A stretch of DNA of 36,384 nt from Betaproteobacteria bacterium (GTDB lineage: Bacteria; Pseudomonadota; Gammaproteobacteria; Burkholderiales; SG8-39): NCBI GenBank assembly GCA_947476535.1, contig CANJRC010000028.1:1-36384 (forward strand). Reading direction: 5' to 3'. Position numbers and translations under genes: made by a program. Position 1 is the stretch's first letter; every line of letters begins with the position of its first letter. Shown piece by piece: positions 9,556 to 19,017 of this stretch. Under the pieces are notes generated by a model that was given only the letters and a program-made list of their open reading frames with translations, did not search any database and was not told the origin of the DNA.

Positions 9556-9996
9556 ATGCCCAGCATGACAACTAGCCATCCCCTGGGCGAGCGCCCCGGA
9601 AACAAAAAGTCCGCCGCCCGCACTGTCGCCCCGTCTGGCGCACCGCACCTGGCACGCGGCGAGCGCGCCGAGGCGACCGCCGCCGCTTGGCTGCAAGCGC
9701 GGGGACTATCGGTCCTTGAACGCAACTGGCGCTGCCGCTTCGGCGAAATCGACCTCGTGCTGCGCGACGGCAACACCCTGGTCTTCGCCGAAGTGCGGCT
9801 GCGCGGTAATCCGCACTTCGGGGGCGCCGCGGCGAGCATCGATGCACGCAAGCGCCGGCGCCTGATCGCATCGGCTCAGTTGTACCTGACCGCCCGGCCC
9901 TCGCTACGCAATCACCCCTGTCGGTTCGATGCCGTGCTGATGAACGATGCCGCCGGCGCCGGACTGGAATGGATCCGCAATGCCTTCGATGCCTGA
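9556..9996 (+). CDS. yraN: YraN family (UPF0102) endonuclease-like protein
   Basis: A 146-residue small basic protein. The UPF0102 core is clear: ARGERAEATAAAWLQARGL, then ERNWRCRFGEIDLVLRDG and VFAEVRLR, a PD-(D/E)xK nuclease-like Glu...Asp...Glu-x-Val arrangement. The family's function is not established. The first residues (MPSMTTSHPLGERPGNKK) are not conserved, so ATG at 9556 or 9565 are both possible; no Shine-Dalgarno is obvious. The gene is normally adjacent to lpoA; here it follows the amidohydrolase insertion and overlaps the start of the HIRAN gene. Confidence 0.9.
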   Translation: MPSMTTSHPLGERPGNKKSAARTVAPSGAPHLARGERAEATAAAWLQARGLSVLERNWRCRFGEIDLVLRDGNTLVFAEVRLRGNPHFGGAAASIDARKRRRLIASAQLYLTARPSLRNHPCRFDAVLMNDAAGAGLEWIRNAFDA

Positions 9997-10414
9997 AGCC
10001 TGGCGCGCAGCGACGGGAACCAATCCGCCGGGAAAGCGCAGGCGGCGGCTCGCCTGCGCAATCGTGATGGCCTGCGCGCTGACCGGCAGCCTGCCGGTTG
10101 CCGCGCAGTCGGTGCGCCTGCTGGTGCAGAGCTCACCCCTGGCCGGGTTCCGCTATCACCAGGCGCCCGATGCCTTTCCCGACATGCGCATCGGCGACCC
10201 GCTGGACCTCGTGCGCGAGCCGGACAATCCTCACGATGCCTCCGCCGTGCGCGTGGAATGGCGCGGCCGCCTGCTTGGCTACGTTCCGCGAGCGCGAAAC
10301 GATGCGGTCGCGTGGGCCATGGACCGCGGCGAGACAATGAGTGCGCGCGTCAGCCGCCTGCAGTTGCATCGCAATCCGCGCCAGCGCATCGAATTCGAGA
10401 TATTCGTGCAGTAG
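9980..10414 (+). CDS. Exported HIRAN-domain protein
   Basis: A 144-residue protein from the ATG at 9980 (or 141 from 9989). A basic segment (GKRRRRLACAIVMAC) leads into a hydrophobic stretch ending PVAAQ, a plausible signal peptide near residues 20-42. The rest is one HIRAN domain: SPLAGFRYHQAP, MRIGDPLDLVREPDNPHDAS, AVRVEWRGRLLGYVPRARND, then a C-terminal strand. HIRAN domains are best known from DNA-repair helicases such as HLTF, where they bind 3' ends, so a signal-peptide form is notable; its ligand is unknown. The start overlaps the end of yraN, suggesting coupling. Confidence 0.82.
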   Translation: MPSMPEAWRAATGTNPPGKRRRRLACAIVMACALTGSLPVAAQSVRLLVQSSPLAGFRYHQAPDAFPDMRIGDPLDLVREPDNPHDASAVRVEWRGRLLGYVPRARNDAVAWAMDRGETMSARVSRLQLHRNPRQRIEFEIFVQ

Positions 10415-10466
10415 TGCCGCCCTGCCACGCGAGGAGCGCCCGAACCGGCAACCTGGCGGGCAGTAA

Positions 10467-11806
<1,340 letters not shown>

Positions 11807-11808
11807 GC

Positions 11809-11837
11809 CCGTTTGGGCGGCCTCCCCGCCCAAACGG
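11809..11837 (+). other. Perfect 12-bp stem-loop between dolP and arfB
   Basis: CCGTTTGGGCGG (11809-11820) pairs perfectly with CCGCCCAAACGG (11826-11837) around a 5-nt loop. No T-run follows, so it is not a canonical intrinsic terminator. It begins 2 nt after the dolP stop and ends 8 nt before the arfB ATG, where a ribosome-binding site would lie. Confidence 0.75.
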
Positions 11838-11845
11838 ACTCCCGG

Positions 11846-12259
11846 ATGCTGCAGATCACGCCATCCGTCGCCATTGCCGACGATGAAATCCAGTTCAGCG
11901 CGATTCGCGCGCAGGGTGCCGGCGGCCAGAACGTCAACAAGGTCTCATCGGCCATTCACCTGCGCTTCGACGTACGCGCCTCGTCGCTGCCCGAAGACTG
12001 GAAGGCGCGCATCCTCGCCACCAGCGACCAGCGCATCACCCGCGACGGCGTCATCGTCATCAAGGCGCAGGAAACGCGCAGCCAGGACAAGAACAAGGCC
12101 GATGCCCTGGCGCGGCTGCAGGAACTGATCCGCGCCGCCATCGTGGTGCCGAAGAAACGCCGCCCCACCAAGCCGACCCGCTCGTCGCAGAAGAAACGGG
12201 TGGAGGGGAAGGTGTTGCGGGGGAGGATCAAGGCGCTGCGGCGGAGTAGTGTGGAGTAG
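11846..12259 (+). CDS. arfB: Peptidyl-tRNA hydrolase ArfB, ribosome rescue
   Basis: A 137-residue release-factor-like protein that frees peptides on ribosomes stalled without a stop codon. The catalytic GGQ lies in IRAQGAGGQNVNKVSSAIH at about residue 25. It has the expected short form: one RF1-like catalytic domain and a basic C-terminal tail (PKKRRPTKPTRSSQKKR) that enters the mRNA channel. The ATG at 11846 was chosen because homology starts there. No clear Shine-Dalgarno is present and a strong hairpin occupies the leader. Confidence 0.95.
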   Translation: MLQITPSVAIADDEIQFSAIRAQGAGGQNVNKVSSAIHLRFDVRASSLPEDWKARILATSDQRITRDGVIVIKAQETRSQDKNKADALARLQELIRAAIVVPKKRRPTKPTRSSQKKRVEGKVLRGRIKALRRSSVE

Positions 12260-12301
12260 GTGCGTTAATCTGCACAACCGGGCGAGTTACTTGGCGGTCG
12301 A

Positions 12302-12565
12302 GGTTTCGCCTGACGGCGAACTACTTTATCCAAAAAGCGGTTTCGCCTGACGGCGAACTACTTTCTTTTGCTTGTGCAAAAGAAAGTAGTCAAAGAAAAG
12401 CACACCCCCGATGCATCGGTCGCCTGGGGCGACTGCCCTGTGCTGCTCGCCAGCGCCGGCGGCTGCGCAACTCGCAGGCCGCTGCGCGGCCCGCTCAAAC
12501 AGTGCTCGCCGACTACCCCGTCGCTGCCTGCGCTGCTCGGCGATGTAAAGGGGGCCCCGAAGAGC
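12302..12565 (+). repeat. Left copy of an inverted intergenic repeat
   Basis: The arm begins with two 26-bp direct copies (12302-12327 and 12339-12364) starting GGTTTCGCCTGACGG, followed by a hairpin with a 14-bp stem and 4-nt loop (12358-12389; arm CTACTTTCTTTTGC). About 170 nt of GC-rich sequence follows, which reappears reverse-complemented in 12655-12850. Hairpins flanked by similar ...CGCCGTCAGGCGA... motifs recur in many proteobacterial intergenic repeats. Short open frames here look like repeat artefacts. Confidence 0.65.
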
Positions 12566-12654
12566 CGCCATGGAATGGAGATCTGTGTCAGTTATTCTGT
12601 CGTTATGGTACTAATTATGTGCATTTAACAGGAAAATTGGCAGTATTTATCTAC

Positions 12655-12935
12655 AGAGGATGGGTTCGGGGTGGGGCCCCGTTGGGGACGCCGAGAAGCG
12701 CAGGCAGCGCTGGGGTTTCGGCGAGGACTGTCTGAGGGAGCGCAGCGACCGAGTTCCGCAGCCGCCAGCGCTGACGAGCATCGCAGGGCAGTTTCAGTGC
12801 GCAGCACTGAAACCGTCACCTCCGGGGTCGCCTTTTCTTGGTTACTTCTTTTGGCGAAGCAAAAGAAGTAACTCGCCGCGAGGCGAAATTTCCCTAACTA
12901 CGAGCAAGAAAAGTAACTCGCCGTCAGGCGAGTCC
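12655..12935 (-). repeat. Right, reverse-complement copy of the intergenic repeat
   Basis: Reverse-complemented, this arm aligns with the left arm over blocks such as GCTGCCTGCGCT, CTCGGCG, CTCGCCGA and GGCGGCTGCG. Its terminal hairpin has a 13-bp stem (GTTACTTCTTTTG, 12841-12853, with 12860-12872), then two tandem boundary motifs ACTCGCCG...AGGCGA (near 12871 and 12919). It also contains a 10-bp hairpin at 12791-12813 not seen in the left arm. The 89-nt spacer between arms (12566-12654) is A/T-richer and shows no gene. No transposase is present. Confidence 0.65.
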
Positions 12936-12939
12936 AGAC

Positions 12940-13638
12940 TCAACTCAACCCCACCACCGGCACCGCCGCCCCATGCACCGCCCGCGCCGCATCCGACGCA
13001 AGGAACATGATCACATCAGCCAGCGCCGCCGGTGCAACCCATTTCTTCGGGTCGGCGGAAGGCATGTCGGCGCGGTTCTGCGGGGTGTCGATGATGCTGG
13101 GCATCACGCAGTTGACATTGATGCCCTTGTCGCGCAGCTCGCCCGCCATGCTTTCGGTGAGGCGTATGACCGCAGCCTTGGACGCCCCGTAGGCGCCCAT
13201 GTCGGGCTTGCCGCCCAGTCCCGCGGTCGCCGCGATGCTGACGATCTTGCCGCCGCCGTTGGCGATCATGTTGGGCACCACCGCGCGCGCCATGTTCATG
13301 ACGGTGCCGGCATTGAGCTCGATCATCAGGCGCCAGGTGTCCACTGGCGTCGCGTGCACGGGGTCGCCCATGCGAAAGCCGCCCGCGATGTTGGCAAGGA
13401 CATCGATATGCCCGACCTTTTTCAGCGCGGCATCGACCGCGGTCGCCACCGACGCAGGGTCGAGCAGGTTCACCGGCACCAGGAGGTGGCCGCCCGCGGG
13501 ATAGGCGCCGCGCAAGGTCTTGTCATCGATATCGAACAACACCAGCGATGCACCTTCCTGCTCGAACGCCGCTGCCACCGCCTTGCCGAGGTTGCCTGCC
13601 GCGCCCGTCACCAGAACGTTCTTGCCCTTGAATTTCAT
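12940..13638 (-). CDS. SDR family NAD(P)-dependent oxidoreductase
   Basis: A 232-residue classical short-chain dehydrogenase. VTGAAGNLGKAVA near the N-terminus is the TGxxxGxG cofactor motif, VLANIAGG the NAG-like motif, VSIAATAGLG holds the catalytic Ser region and YGASKAAV the YxxxK pair. FDIDD after the second strand suggests an NAD preference. The ATG at 13638 was chosen for AGGAGG six nt upstream and because the cofactor motif starts about residue 10. It follows the DHA2-type MFS gene by 44 nt on the same strand. Substrate unknown. Confidence 0.9.
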   Translation of the reverse strand: MKFKGKNVLVTGAAGNLGKAVAAAFEQEGASLVLFDIDDKTLRGAYPAGGHLLVPVNLLDPASVATAVDAALKKVGHIDVLANIAGGFRMGDPVHATPVDTWRLMIELNAGTVMNMARAVVPNMIANGGGKIVSIAATAGLGGKPDMGAYGASKAAVIRLTESMAGELRDKGINVNCVMPSIIDTPQNRADMPSADPKKWVAPAALADVIMFLASDAARAVHGAAVPVVGLS

Positions 13639-13682
13639 GTCGTGCCTCCTGTGATTGCCTGACTGTGGTTGCCTGACCGCGG

Positions 13683-15125
13683 CTAGTTTACTGGATGCCG
13701 CTTGGCGCGCATGAACCAACCCGCGATAACCACCGGGGCAGACAGCGCCGCGAGAATCAGAAAGGTCTGGTCGAATGCCCGCGTGCGCTGCGCGATATCA
13801 ACGCTGAGGTCGATCAGCCCCGCCCCGTTGGCGCCCAAGCGCCATTCCAGCACCACGCCCACCAGGCTCACGCCCATTGCGCCGCCCAATTGGCGGGAAA
13901 AACCGTTGACGCTCATCGCATCGGGTATCTCGTCGCGGGACAGCCCGCGCGCCGCACCGATGCTCAGCGCCGGCGACATGAAGCCCAGCGCCGCGCGTCC
14001 CAGGGTGATCCAGGCCGCGATAACCAGGAACGAGGTGGCCAGGCCCACCGTCGCCATGGCGGCAATCGACAGCACCAGCACCGCCGAGCCAAGGGTGATC
14101 ATGCGATGGGGCGGAAAACGATCCACCAGTCGCCCGGCGATCGGCATGGCCAGCGCAATGGCGACATAGCCCGGGAACTGCATCAGGCCCGACTGTGATG
14201 GCGTGTAGCTCAGCGCCATTTGCAGGAACACCGGCAACAGGTAACCCACGCCGAATATGCCGAAGCCGTAAATGAATGCAACCAACGCCCCCATGGCCAC
14301 CTGCCGGTGAAGGAGGATGCGTATGTGCAGCAGGGGCTCCTTCTTGCGCAATTGGTAGGGTACGAACGTGGCGAGGCCCACCAGGCCGAGTCCGAGCTGC
14401 AGCAATGCGTCGGTCATCGCATCATCGAGATCAGTGAGCCCGTTGAGAATGGCCACCGTCGATGCGGCGATCCACACGAAGCCCACCCAGTCGAGTGGCT
14501 TGTCGTCCTTGATGATGCTCGGGTCAGCACCCACATAGCGCTGCACCAGCGCGATGGTGAGCAGGCAGAACGGCACCACCACGAGAAAGATGGAGCGCCA
14601 GCCCAGATGCTCGATCAGGAACCCGCCGGCCACCGGGCCCATGGCCGGCGCCATGACAACGCCCAGCCCGAAAATGCCCATGGCACGCCCCTGCTTTTCC
14701 GGAGGAAACGCGCGCATGATCACGATGCCCGGAATGGGTTGCAACACGCCCGATGCCGCTCCCTCCAGCACGCGCATGGCGATCAACATCGGAAAGCCAT
14801 TGGCAAACGCGCAACCGATGCCGCCCGCCATGAGGCCGATGACGGACGCCAGAAAGGTGATGCGCAGGCCGTAACGGATCAGGAGCCACGGCGTGAGCAG
14901 CATGGCCAGCGTCAGCGCAATCATGAATGCCGAGGACACCCACTGCACGCGCTCCTGGCCGACGCTGAACTGATGGCTCAACTCGGGCACGGCGACGAAC
15001 ACCACGGTAGAGGACAGCGTCGCCGCCATCATGCCCACCATGGCCGTGCCAAGCACCACCCATTTCAGGCGCGGGCCGTAGCGCTCGCGAAGCTCGATGA
15101 CGGAACGGGTGCGCAGGAACTTCAT
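13683..15125 (-). CDS. DHA2-type MFS transporter (EmrB/QacA-like)
   Basis: A 480-residue permease with about 14 hydrophobic segments. VSSAFMIALTLAMLLTPWLL followed by GLRITFL and the MRVLEGAASGVLQPIPG segment (motif C-like, after the conserved R in helix 4) place it with the drug:H+ antiporter-2 group. GVVMAPAMGPVAGGFLIEHL is the antiporter motif of helix 5. The ATG at 15125 gives MKFLRTRSVIELRERYG; the ribosome-binding site is weak. It lies between the Bug receptor and SDR genes, codirectional. Efflux of a toxic compound or metabolite is likely, but the substrate is not determinable. Confidence 0.88.
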   Translation of the reverse strand: MKFLRTRSVIELRERYGPRLKWVVLGTAMVGMMAATLSSTVVFVAVPELSHQFSVGQERVQWVSSAFMIALTLAMLLTPWLLIRYGLRITFLASVIGLMAGGIGCAFANGFPMLIAMRVLEGAASGVLQPIPGIVIMRAFPPEKQGRAMGIFGLGVVMAPAMGPVAGGFLIEHLGWRSIFLVVVPFCLLTIALVQRYVGADPSIIKDDKPLDWVGFVWIAASTVAILNGLTDLDDAMTDALLQLGLGLVGLATFVPYQLRKKEPLLHIRILLHRQVAMGALVAFIYGFGIFGVGYLLPVFLQMALSYTPSQSGLMQFPGYVAIALAMPIAGRLVDRFPPHRMITLGSAVLVLSIAAMATVGLATSFLVIAAWITLGRAALGFMSPALSIGAARGLSRDEIPDAMSVNGFSRQLGGAMGVSLVGVVLEWRLGANGAGLIDLSVDIAQRTRAFDQTFLILAALSAPVVIAGWFMRAKRHPVN

Positions 15126-15203
15126 CCGGACATGATACCGGCTGGCACAGCCGGATTCTCCCTGCCCCCCCAAGGGGCCCGGGAAATCGAGCTGGCGCCC
15201 CCC

Positions 15204-16181
15204 CTAATCTACTTTCGCACCGCTCTCGCGCACCAGCTTGGACCACTTCGCCACTTCGGCGCCGAGAAAGGTCGTGAAGTCTGCGCTGCTCAGGTAGTAA
15301 GGCTCGACGCCGCCCTTTTGCTGCAATTCGACGAACTCCTTGGACTGCGCGATACGCCCCACCTCGGTCGAGATGCGCGCCACCACATCGTCGGGCGTGC
15401 GCGCCGGTGCCAGCAGGCCGCTCCACGCCGACACTTCGAAATCAGCAACGCCCGACTCCATCACCGTGGGCACATTGGGCAAAACCGACGAGCGTTTCGC
15501 GCTCGTCACCGCCAGCGGCTTCAACTTGCCGGCGGCGATGAGCGGCATTGCCAGCGCCACTGCGGGCGACGCCAGCGGCACTTGCCCGGCCAGGAGGTCG
15601 GTGAGCATCTGCGCGACGCCCTTGTAGGGCACGTGGGTGATGTCGATGCCGGCCTTCGACTTCAACAGCTCGAAGGTGAGCTGCAGCGAACTGCCGCTCC
15701 CGGCCGATCCGTAGAAAAGTTCCTTCGGCCGCGCCCTCGCCATGGCGATCAGTTCAACCAGGGTGTTGGCCGCAACTCCTGGATGGGCCACGAAGATCAG
15801 CGGCGCCGATGCCACGCGCGCCACCGGCCGGAAATCGCCCTGCGCATCGAAGGGAATGTCCTTGTACAGACTCGGATTGATGGCATGGTTGATCGCCACC
15901 ATGGCCAGGGTGTACCCATCCGGTGCCGACTTGGCGACGATGGCGGTGCCGGGAATGCCGCTGGCGCTCACCTGGTTCTCGATCACCACCGGCTGGCCCC
16001 ACACCGGCGCGAGGCGCTGGCCAACCTGCCTGGCAATGGTGTCGACCGACGAGCCGGTGGAATAAGGCACAATGATCTTCACCGGGCGCGAGGGGTAGGC
16101 CTGCGCCAGCGCGACGCCGGGCAGTGCCATGATGACCGCGGCCGTCCAAGCCAGCACGCGGAATTTGCCGATGGTTTTCAT
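15204..16181 (-). CDS. Bug-family tripartite tricarboxylate transporter receptor
   Basis: A 325-residue periplasmic solute-binding protein. The signal peptide MKTIGKFRVLAWTAAVIMA ends around ALAQA. The Bug signatures follow: YPSRPVKIIVPYSTGSSVDT, GYTLAMV, HVPYKG and the C-terminal FTTFLGAEVAKWSKLV. Such proteins bind carboxylates or amides for TctAB-type transporters, but most Bug genes, as here, lack adjacent tctAB, so the partner permease is elsewhere or absent. It sits upstream of the MFS and SDR genes and 39 nt after pyrF. Bug expansions are typical of Burkholderiales, which supports the taxonomic inference. Confidence 0.92.
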   Translation of the reverse strand: MKTIGKFRVLAWTAAVIMALPGVALAQAYPSRPVKIIVPYSTGSSVDTIARQVGQRLAPVWGQPVVIENQVSASGIPGTAIVAKSAPDGYTLAMVAINHAINPSLYKDIPFDAQGDFRPVARVASAPLIFVAHPGVAANTLVELIAMARARPKELFYGSAGSGSSLQLTFELLKSKAGIDITHVPYKGVAQMLTDLLAGQVPLASPAVALAMPLIAAGKLKPLAVTSAKRSSVLPNVPTVMESGVADFEVSAWSGLLAPARTPDDVVARISTEVGRIAQSKEFVELQQKGGVEPYYLSSADFTTFLGAEVAKWSKLVRESGAKVD

Positions 16182-16220
16182 GAATGAGCCCCCCAAAAAA
16201 ATCTGCGAATTGACACCCGA

Positions 16221-17099
16221 TCAAGCCTGCCGGCGCGCGCGGTTGATGGCCTCGCGCGTCTCGCGCGCCACGCGGCGCGCTGCTTCGGCATAATCATCAC
16301 CCGCCGAGGCGTACAGGATGGCGCGCGATGAATTGATGGCCATGCCCGTGCCGTCCATGGTGCGACCGGCCTTGACGCTGGCGTCGATGTCCCCACCCTG
16401 CGCGCCGATGCCCGGCACGAGGATGGGCAGGTCATCGCCAACGATGCGACGCACGTCGGCGAGTTCTTCCGGGAATGTTGCGCCCACCACCAGCGCACAC
16501 TGACCCGAGGTGTTCCACGGCCCGGCGACCAGGCGCGCCACGCGCTGGTAGAGCTTCTCGTGCATCTGGCCGCCCTCCATCCCCGCCAAGGCCAGCGCCT
16601 GCAGGTCCGAGCCACCGGCGTTCGATGTCCGGCACAGCACGATCACGCCGCGATCGCGCCAGGCAAGATAAGGTTCGATGGAATCCATGCCCATGTAGGG
16701 GTTCACGGTCAGCGCATCGGCCTGGTAACGCTCGAAGGCTTCGCGGGCATACTGCTCGGCCGTGGCGCCAATATCGCCGCGCTTGGCATCCAGGATCACC
16801 GGAAGCCCCGGATGGCGCTCACGAATGTGGGCGATCAATGCTTCGAGCTGGTCCTCGGCGCGCTGCGAGGCAAAGTAGGCTATCTGCGGCTTGAAGGCAC
16901 AGGCTTCCGCCGCGGTGGCGTCAACGATGTCCCGGCAAAATTCGAAGATGCGATCGGCGCGGCCGCGCATCGCCCCGGGAAAGCGCGCCGGATCGGGGTC
17001 GAGCCCCACGCACAGGAGAGAGTCGTTGCGTGCCCAGGCGTCGGCCAGGCGCGCGCGAAAACCGCCCGGAACAGTTGATGTTCCCAAAACCTTGCTCAC
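16221..17099 (-). CDS. pyrF: Orotidine 5'-phosphate decarboxylase, type 2
   Basis: Final step of UMP synthesis. 292 residues with the long type-2 layout: [29 protein letters not shown], the active-site [26 protein letters not shown] and [12 protein letters not shown]. The start chosen is GTG at 17099, which has AAGGA six nt upstream; an in-frame ATG at 17120 would overlap the preceding gene but has no properly spaced site. It is distant from pyrC but in the same strand group. Confidence 0.93.
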   Translation of the reverse strand: MSKVLGTSTVPGGFRARLADAWARNDSLLCVGLDPDPARFPGAMRGRADRIFEFCRDIVDATAAEACAFKPQIAYFASQRAEDQLEALIAHIRERHPGLPVILDAKRGDIGATAEQYAREAFERYQADALTVNPYMGMDSIEPYLAWRDRGVIVLCRTSNAGGSDLQALALAGMEGGQMHEKLYQRVARLVAGPWNTSGQCALVVGATFPEELADVRRIVGDDLPILVPGIGAQGGDIDASVKAGRTMDGTGMAINSSRAILYASAGDDYAEAARRVARETREAINRARRQA

Positions 17100-17112
17100 G
17101 AAGCATCCTTCA

Positions 17113-17334
17113 TCAGACATCCTTCTGCGTGCGCACCAGCCACCAGGAGACAGCGCCCATCACCACGGCCACGCTGCCAAGAAACGCCCAGAACCATGCG
17201 AAGCCCTTGGCATCGGATAGCACCACGGGATCGCTGATGTCACCGAGCGAGGTGAAACCGGTGATCGCAACGCCAAAGCACACCGCCGCGAAGACTGCAG
17301 CCACCACGACGGTCATCAGTGCGGACAATTTCAT
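17113..17334 (-). CDS. Small two-helix membrane protein
   Basis: A 73-residue protein not recognised as a named family. Two hydrophobic segments are clear: about residues 5-27 ([20 protein letters not shown]) and 46-66 ([20 protein letters not shown]), with a short polar loop between and a basic tail RTQKDV. The ATG is preceded by GAGGAG at about 5 nt. It lies 13 nt upstream of the pyrF start (or overlaps it) and 56 nt after the MaoC gene. Good start signal and spacing make it a likely real gene; function unknown. Confidence 0.7.
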   Translation of the reverse strand: MKLSALMTVVVAAVFAAVCFGVAITGFTSLGDISDPVVLSDAKGFAWFWAFLGSVAVVMGAVSWWLVRTQKDV

Positions 17335-17390
17335 GCGGACTCCTCAACGACACCCGTTGCGGATTGCGCTCGCGAGGGCATTGCAGCGCT

Positions 17391-17846
17391 TCACCCTTTG
17401 CGCTTGACCATGCGCAACGGCGTGTACTCGAGGATCTTGGTGCCGTTCTGGGTGAACACGGAATTGCGCGTGCGCACCAGGCCCCGGTCGGGCTTGCTGG
17501 TGGCGCGCGACTCGATCACTTCCACTTCCACGTGGATGGTGTCGCCCGCAAAAGTCGGCCCGAGCACTTTCATCTCCATGTCGAGGAATGCAAGGCCGGT
17601 CTTTTGCAGCACCGTCTGCATGAGCTGGCCTTCGGCGAACCCGAGCACCAGGATCGCCGGGACCAGGCGCCCCTTGATCACCGACTCGTTCTTCAGGTAT
17701 TCGGTGTTGGTGAACAGCACCTCCAGCATGCCGGTGCAATTGATCACATTGATGATGTCGGACTCGGTGACGGTGCGGCCGATGGTCCTGAACTTGAGGC
17801 CGAGCGGCAGGTCCTCGAAATACTTTCCAATGCCTACCGTTTCCAT
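17391..17846 (-). CDS. MaoC-like hotdog-fold dehydratase family protein
   Basis: A 151-residue single-hotdog protein. KYFEDLPLGLKFRTIGRTVTE matches the N-terminus of MaoC-like enoyl-CoA hydratase proteins. The later stretch VLGPTFAGDTIHVEVEVIE and the VRTRNSVFTQNGTKILEY strands complete the fold. The usual D-x-x-x-x-H catalytic pair is not obvious: the equivalent segment reads SDIINVINCTGMLE, with no His, so dehydratase activity should not be assumed. ATG 17846 follows AGGGAG at 8 nt. It heads the minus-strand run that includes pyrF and is divergent from the quinone oxidoreductase gene. Confidence 0.82.
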   Translation of the reverse strand: METVGIGKYFEDLPLGLKFRTIGRTVTESDIINVINCTGMLEVLFTNTEYLKNESVIKGRLVPAILVLGFAEGQLMQTVLQKTGLAFLDMEMKVLGPTFAGDTIHVEVEVIESRATSKPDRGLVRTRNSVFTQNGTKILEYTPLRMVKRKG

Positions 17847-18020
17847 TGCGCGCACTCCCTTGATGTGGGTTTCGATGACCGATTCTACAGTCCCGGCAGG
17901 ACAATCCGGGTCACGGCACGCGGGCGTACCCGGCGAGTGCTATCCTGCGCGCGCCGCCGCATCGACGGCACCGTCGCTAGCGATTTTCACGCCCCCCTCC
18001 CACGCGCCCCCGAGGTATTC

Positions 18021-18980
18021 ATGAAAGCCATCCGCTGCTCGCAACTGGGCCTGCCCGACTCGCTCGCGCTCGAGAACATCGATGCTCCTGTTGCCGGCGC
18101 GGGCGAGGTTCTCATCACGGTCAGGGCTGCTGGCGTCAACTTTCCCGATGTGCTGATCATCCAGGGCAAGTACCAGATCAAGCCTGCACTGCCCTTCACG
18201 CCGGGTTATGAAGTGGCGGGCATCGTCACCGCTGTGGGCGATGACGTCACGCACCTCAAGGTGGGCGACCATGCGGTGGCACAGACGGCGCTAGGCGGAT
18301 TCGCCGAAGTGGTGAAAGTCCCGGCACAACTGTGCTTTGCCATGCCGAGCTCGATTCCCTTTGTCGATGCGGCGGCCTTCCCCATCGCCTATGGCACAAG
18401 CTACTACGCGCTGAAGGACCGCGGCCGCCTGCAACCGGGCGAGACGCTGCTAGTTCTCGGCGCCTCGGGTGGCGTGGGGCTGGCCGCGGTGCAACTGGGA
18501 AAGATCATGGGAGCACGGGTCATTGCCTGCGCCTCTTCCGACGAGAAACTGGCTGCTTGCAAAGCACACGGCGCCGATGAAGGGGTCAACTACGCCCGCG
18601 AGGATCTGCGCGAAGCGATCAAGCGCCTCTGCGCAGGCAAGGGTGTCGACGTGGTGCTCGACCCCGTTGGCGGGACCTACGCCGAGCCTTGCGTGCGCGG
18701 CATGGCGTGGAAGGGGCGCTACCTCGTGGTGGGATTTGCGGCGGGCGAAATCCCGAGGATCCCCCTGAATCTTGCGCTCTTGAAAGGCTGCGACATTGTC
18801 GGCGTAGCCTGCATCGAACCAGCCGGCAGCCCGGACAATTTCCGTCAACTGATCGCCTGGGTGGCCGACGGCACGCTCAAGCCCGTGATCAGCGCGACTT
18901 ATCCGCTCGCGCGCACTGCAGACGCACTCAAGGACATGATGAACCGCAAGGTGCAGGGCAAGGCTGTTATCGTTCCTTAG
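18021..18980 (+). CDS. NADPH:quinone oxidoreductase family protein (zinc-independent MDR)
   Basis: A 319-residue medium-chain reductase of the QOR group. The N-terminal GroES-like domain carries AAGVNFPDVLIIQGKYQ and PFTPGYEVAGIVTAVGDDV; the Rossmann domain has VLGASGGVGLAAVQLGKIMG and DVVLDPVGG. No structural or catalytic zinc Cys set is visible, consistent with a QOR-like enzyme acting on quinones or acyl-CoA. GAGG lies 7 nt before the ATG. It is monocistronic, divergent from the MaoC gene and convergent with the chromate-transporter array. Confidence 0.92.
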   Translation: MKAIRCSQLGLPDSLALENIDAPVAGAGEVLITVRAAGVNFPDVLIIQGKYQIKPALPFTPGYEVAGIVTAVGDDVTHLKVGDHAVAQTALGGFAEVVKVPAQLCFAMPSSIPFVDAAAFPIAYGTSYYALKDRGRLQPGETLLVLGASGGVGLAAVQLGKIMGARVIACASSDEKLAACKAHGADEGVNYAREDLREAIKRLCAGKGVDVVLDPVGGTYAEPCVRGMAWKGRYLVVGFAAGEIPRIPLNLALLKGCDIVGVACIEPAGSPDNFRQLIAWVADGTLKPVISATYPLARTADALKDMMNRKVQGKAVIVP

Positions 18981-19017
18981 CCAGCGCGGGGCGCGCGCGT
19001 TGCTGCGGGCAGCAGCA

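Noticed and set aside
12302-12364. Two 26-bp direct repeats with a short spacer as a CRISPR remnant
   Set aside because: Only two copies with an 11-nt spacer, next to a long hairpin, and no cas genes; better explained as boundary motifs of the intergenic repeat.
12368-13010. Several short frames in and beside the inverted repeat
   Set aside because: They fall in repeat sequence, lack start signals, and their low-complexity products reflect the repeat rather than selection for protein.
14220-16187. A 655-codon open frame on the plus strand
   Set aside because: It lies opposite the clearly coding MFS and Bug genes, is rich in His/Arg/Gln and has no family motifs; it is an antisense shadow of GC-rich codons.
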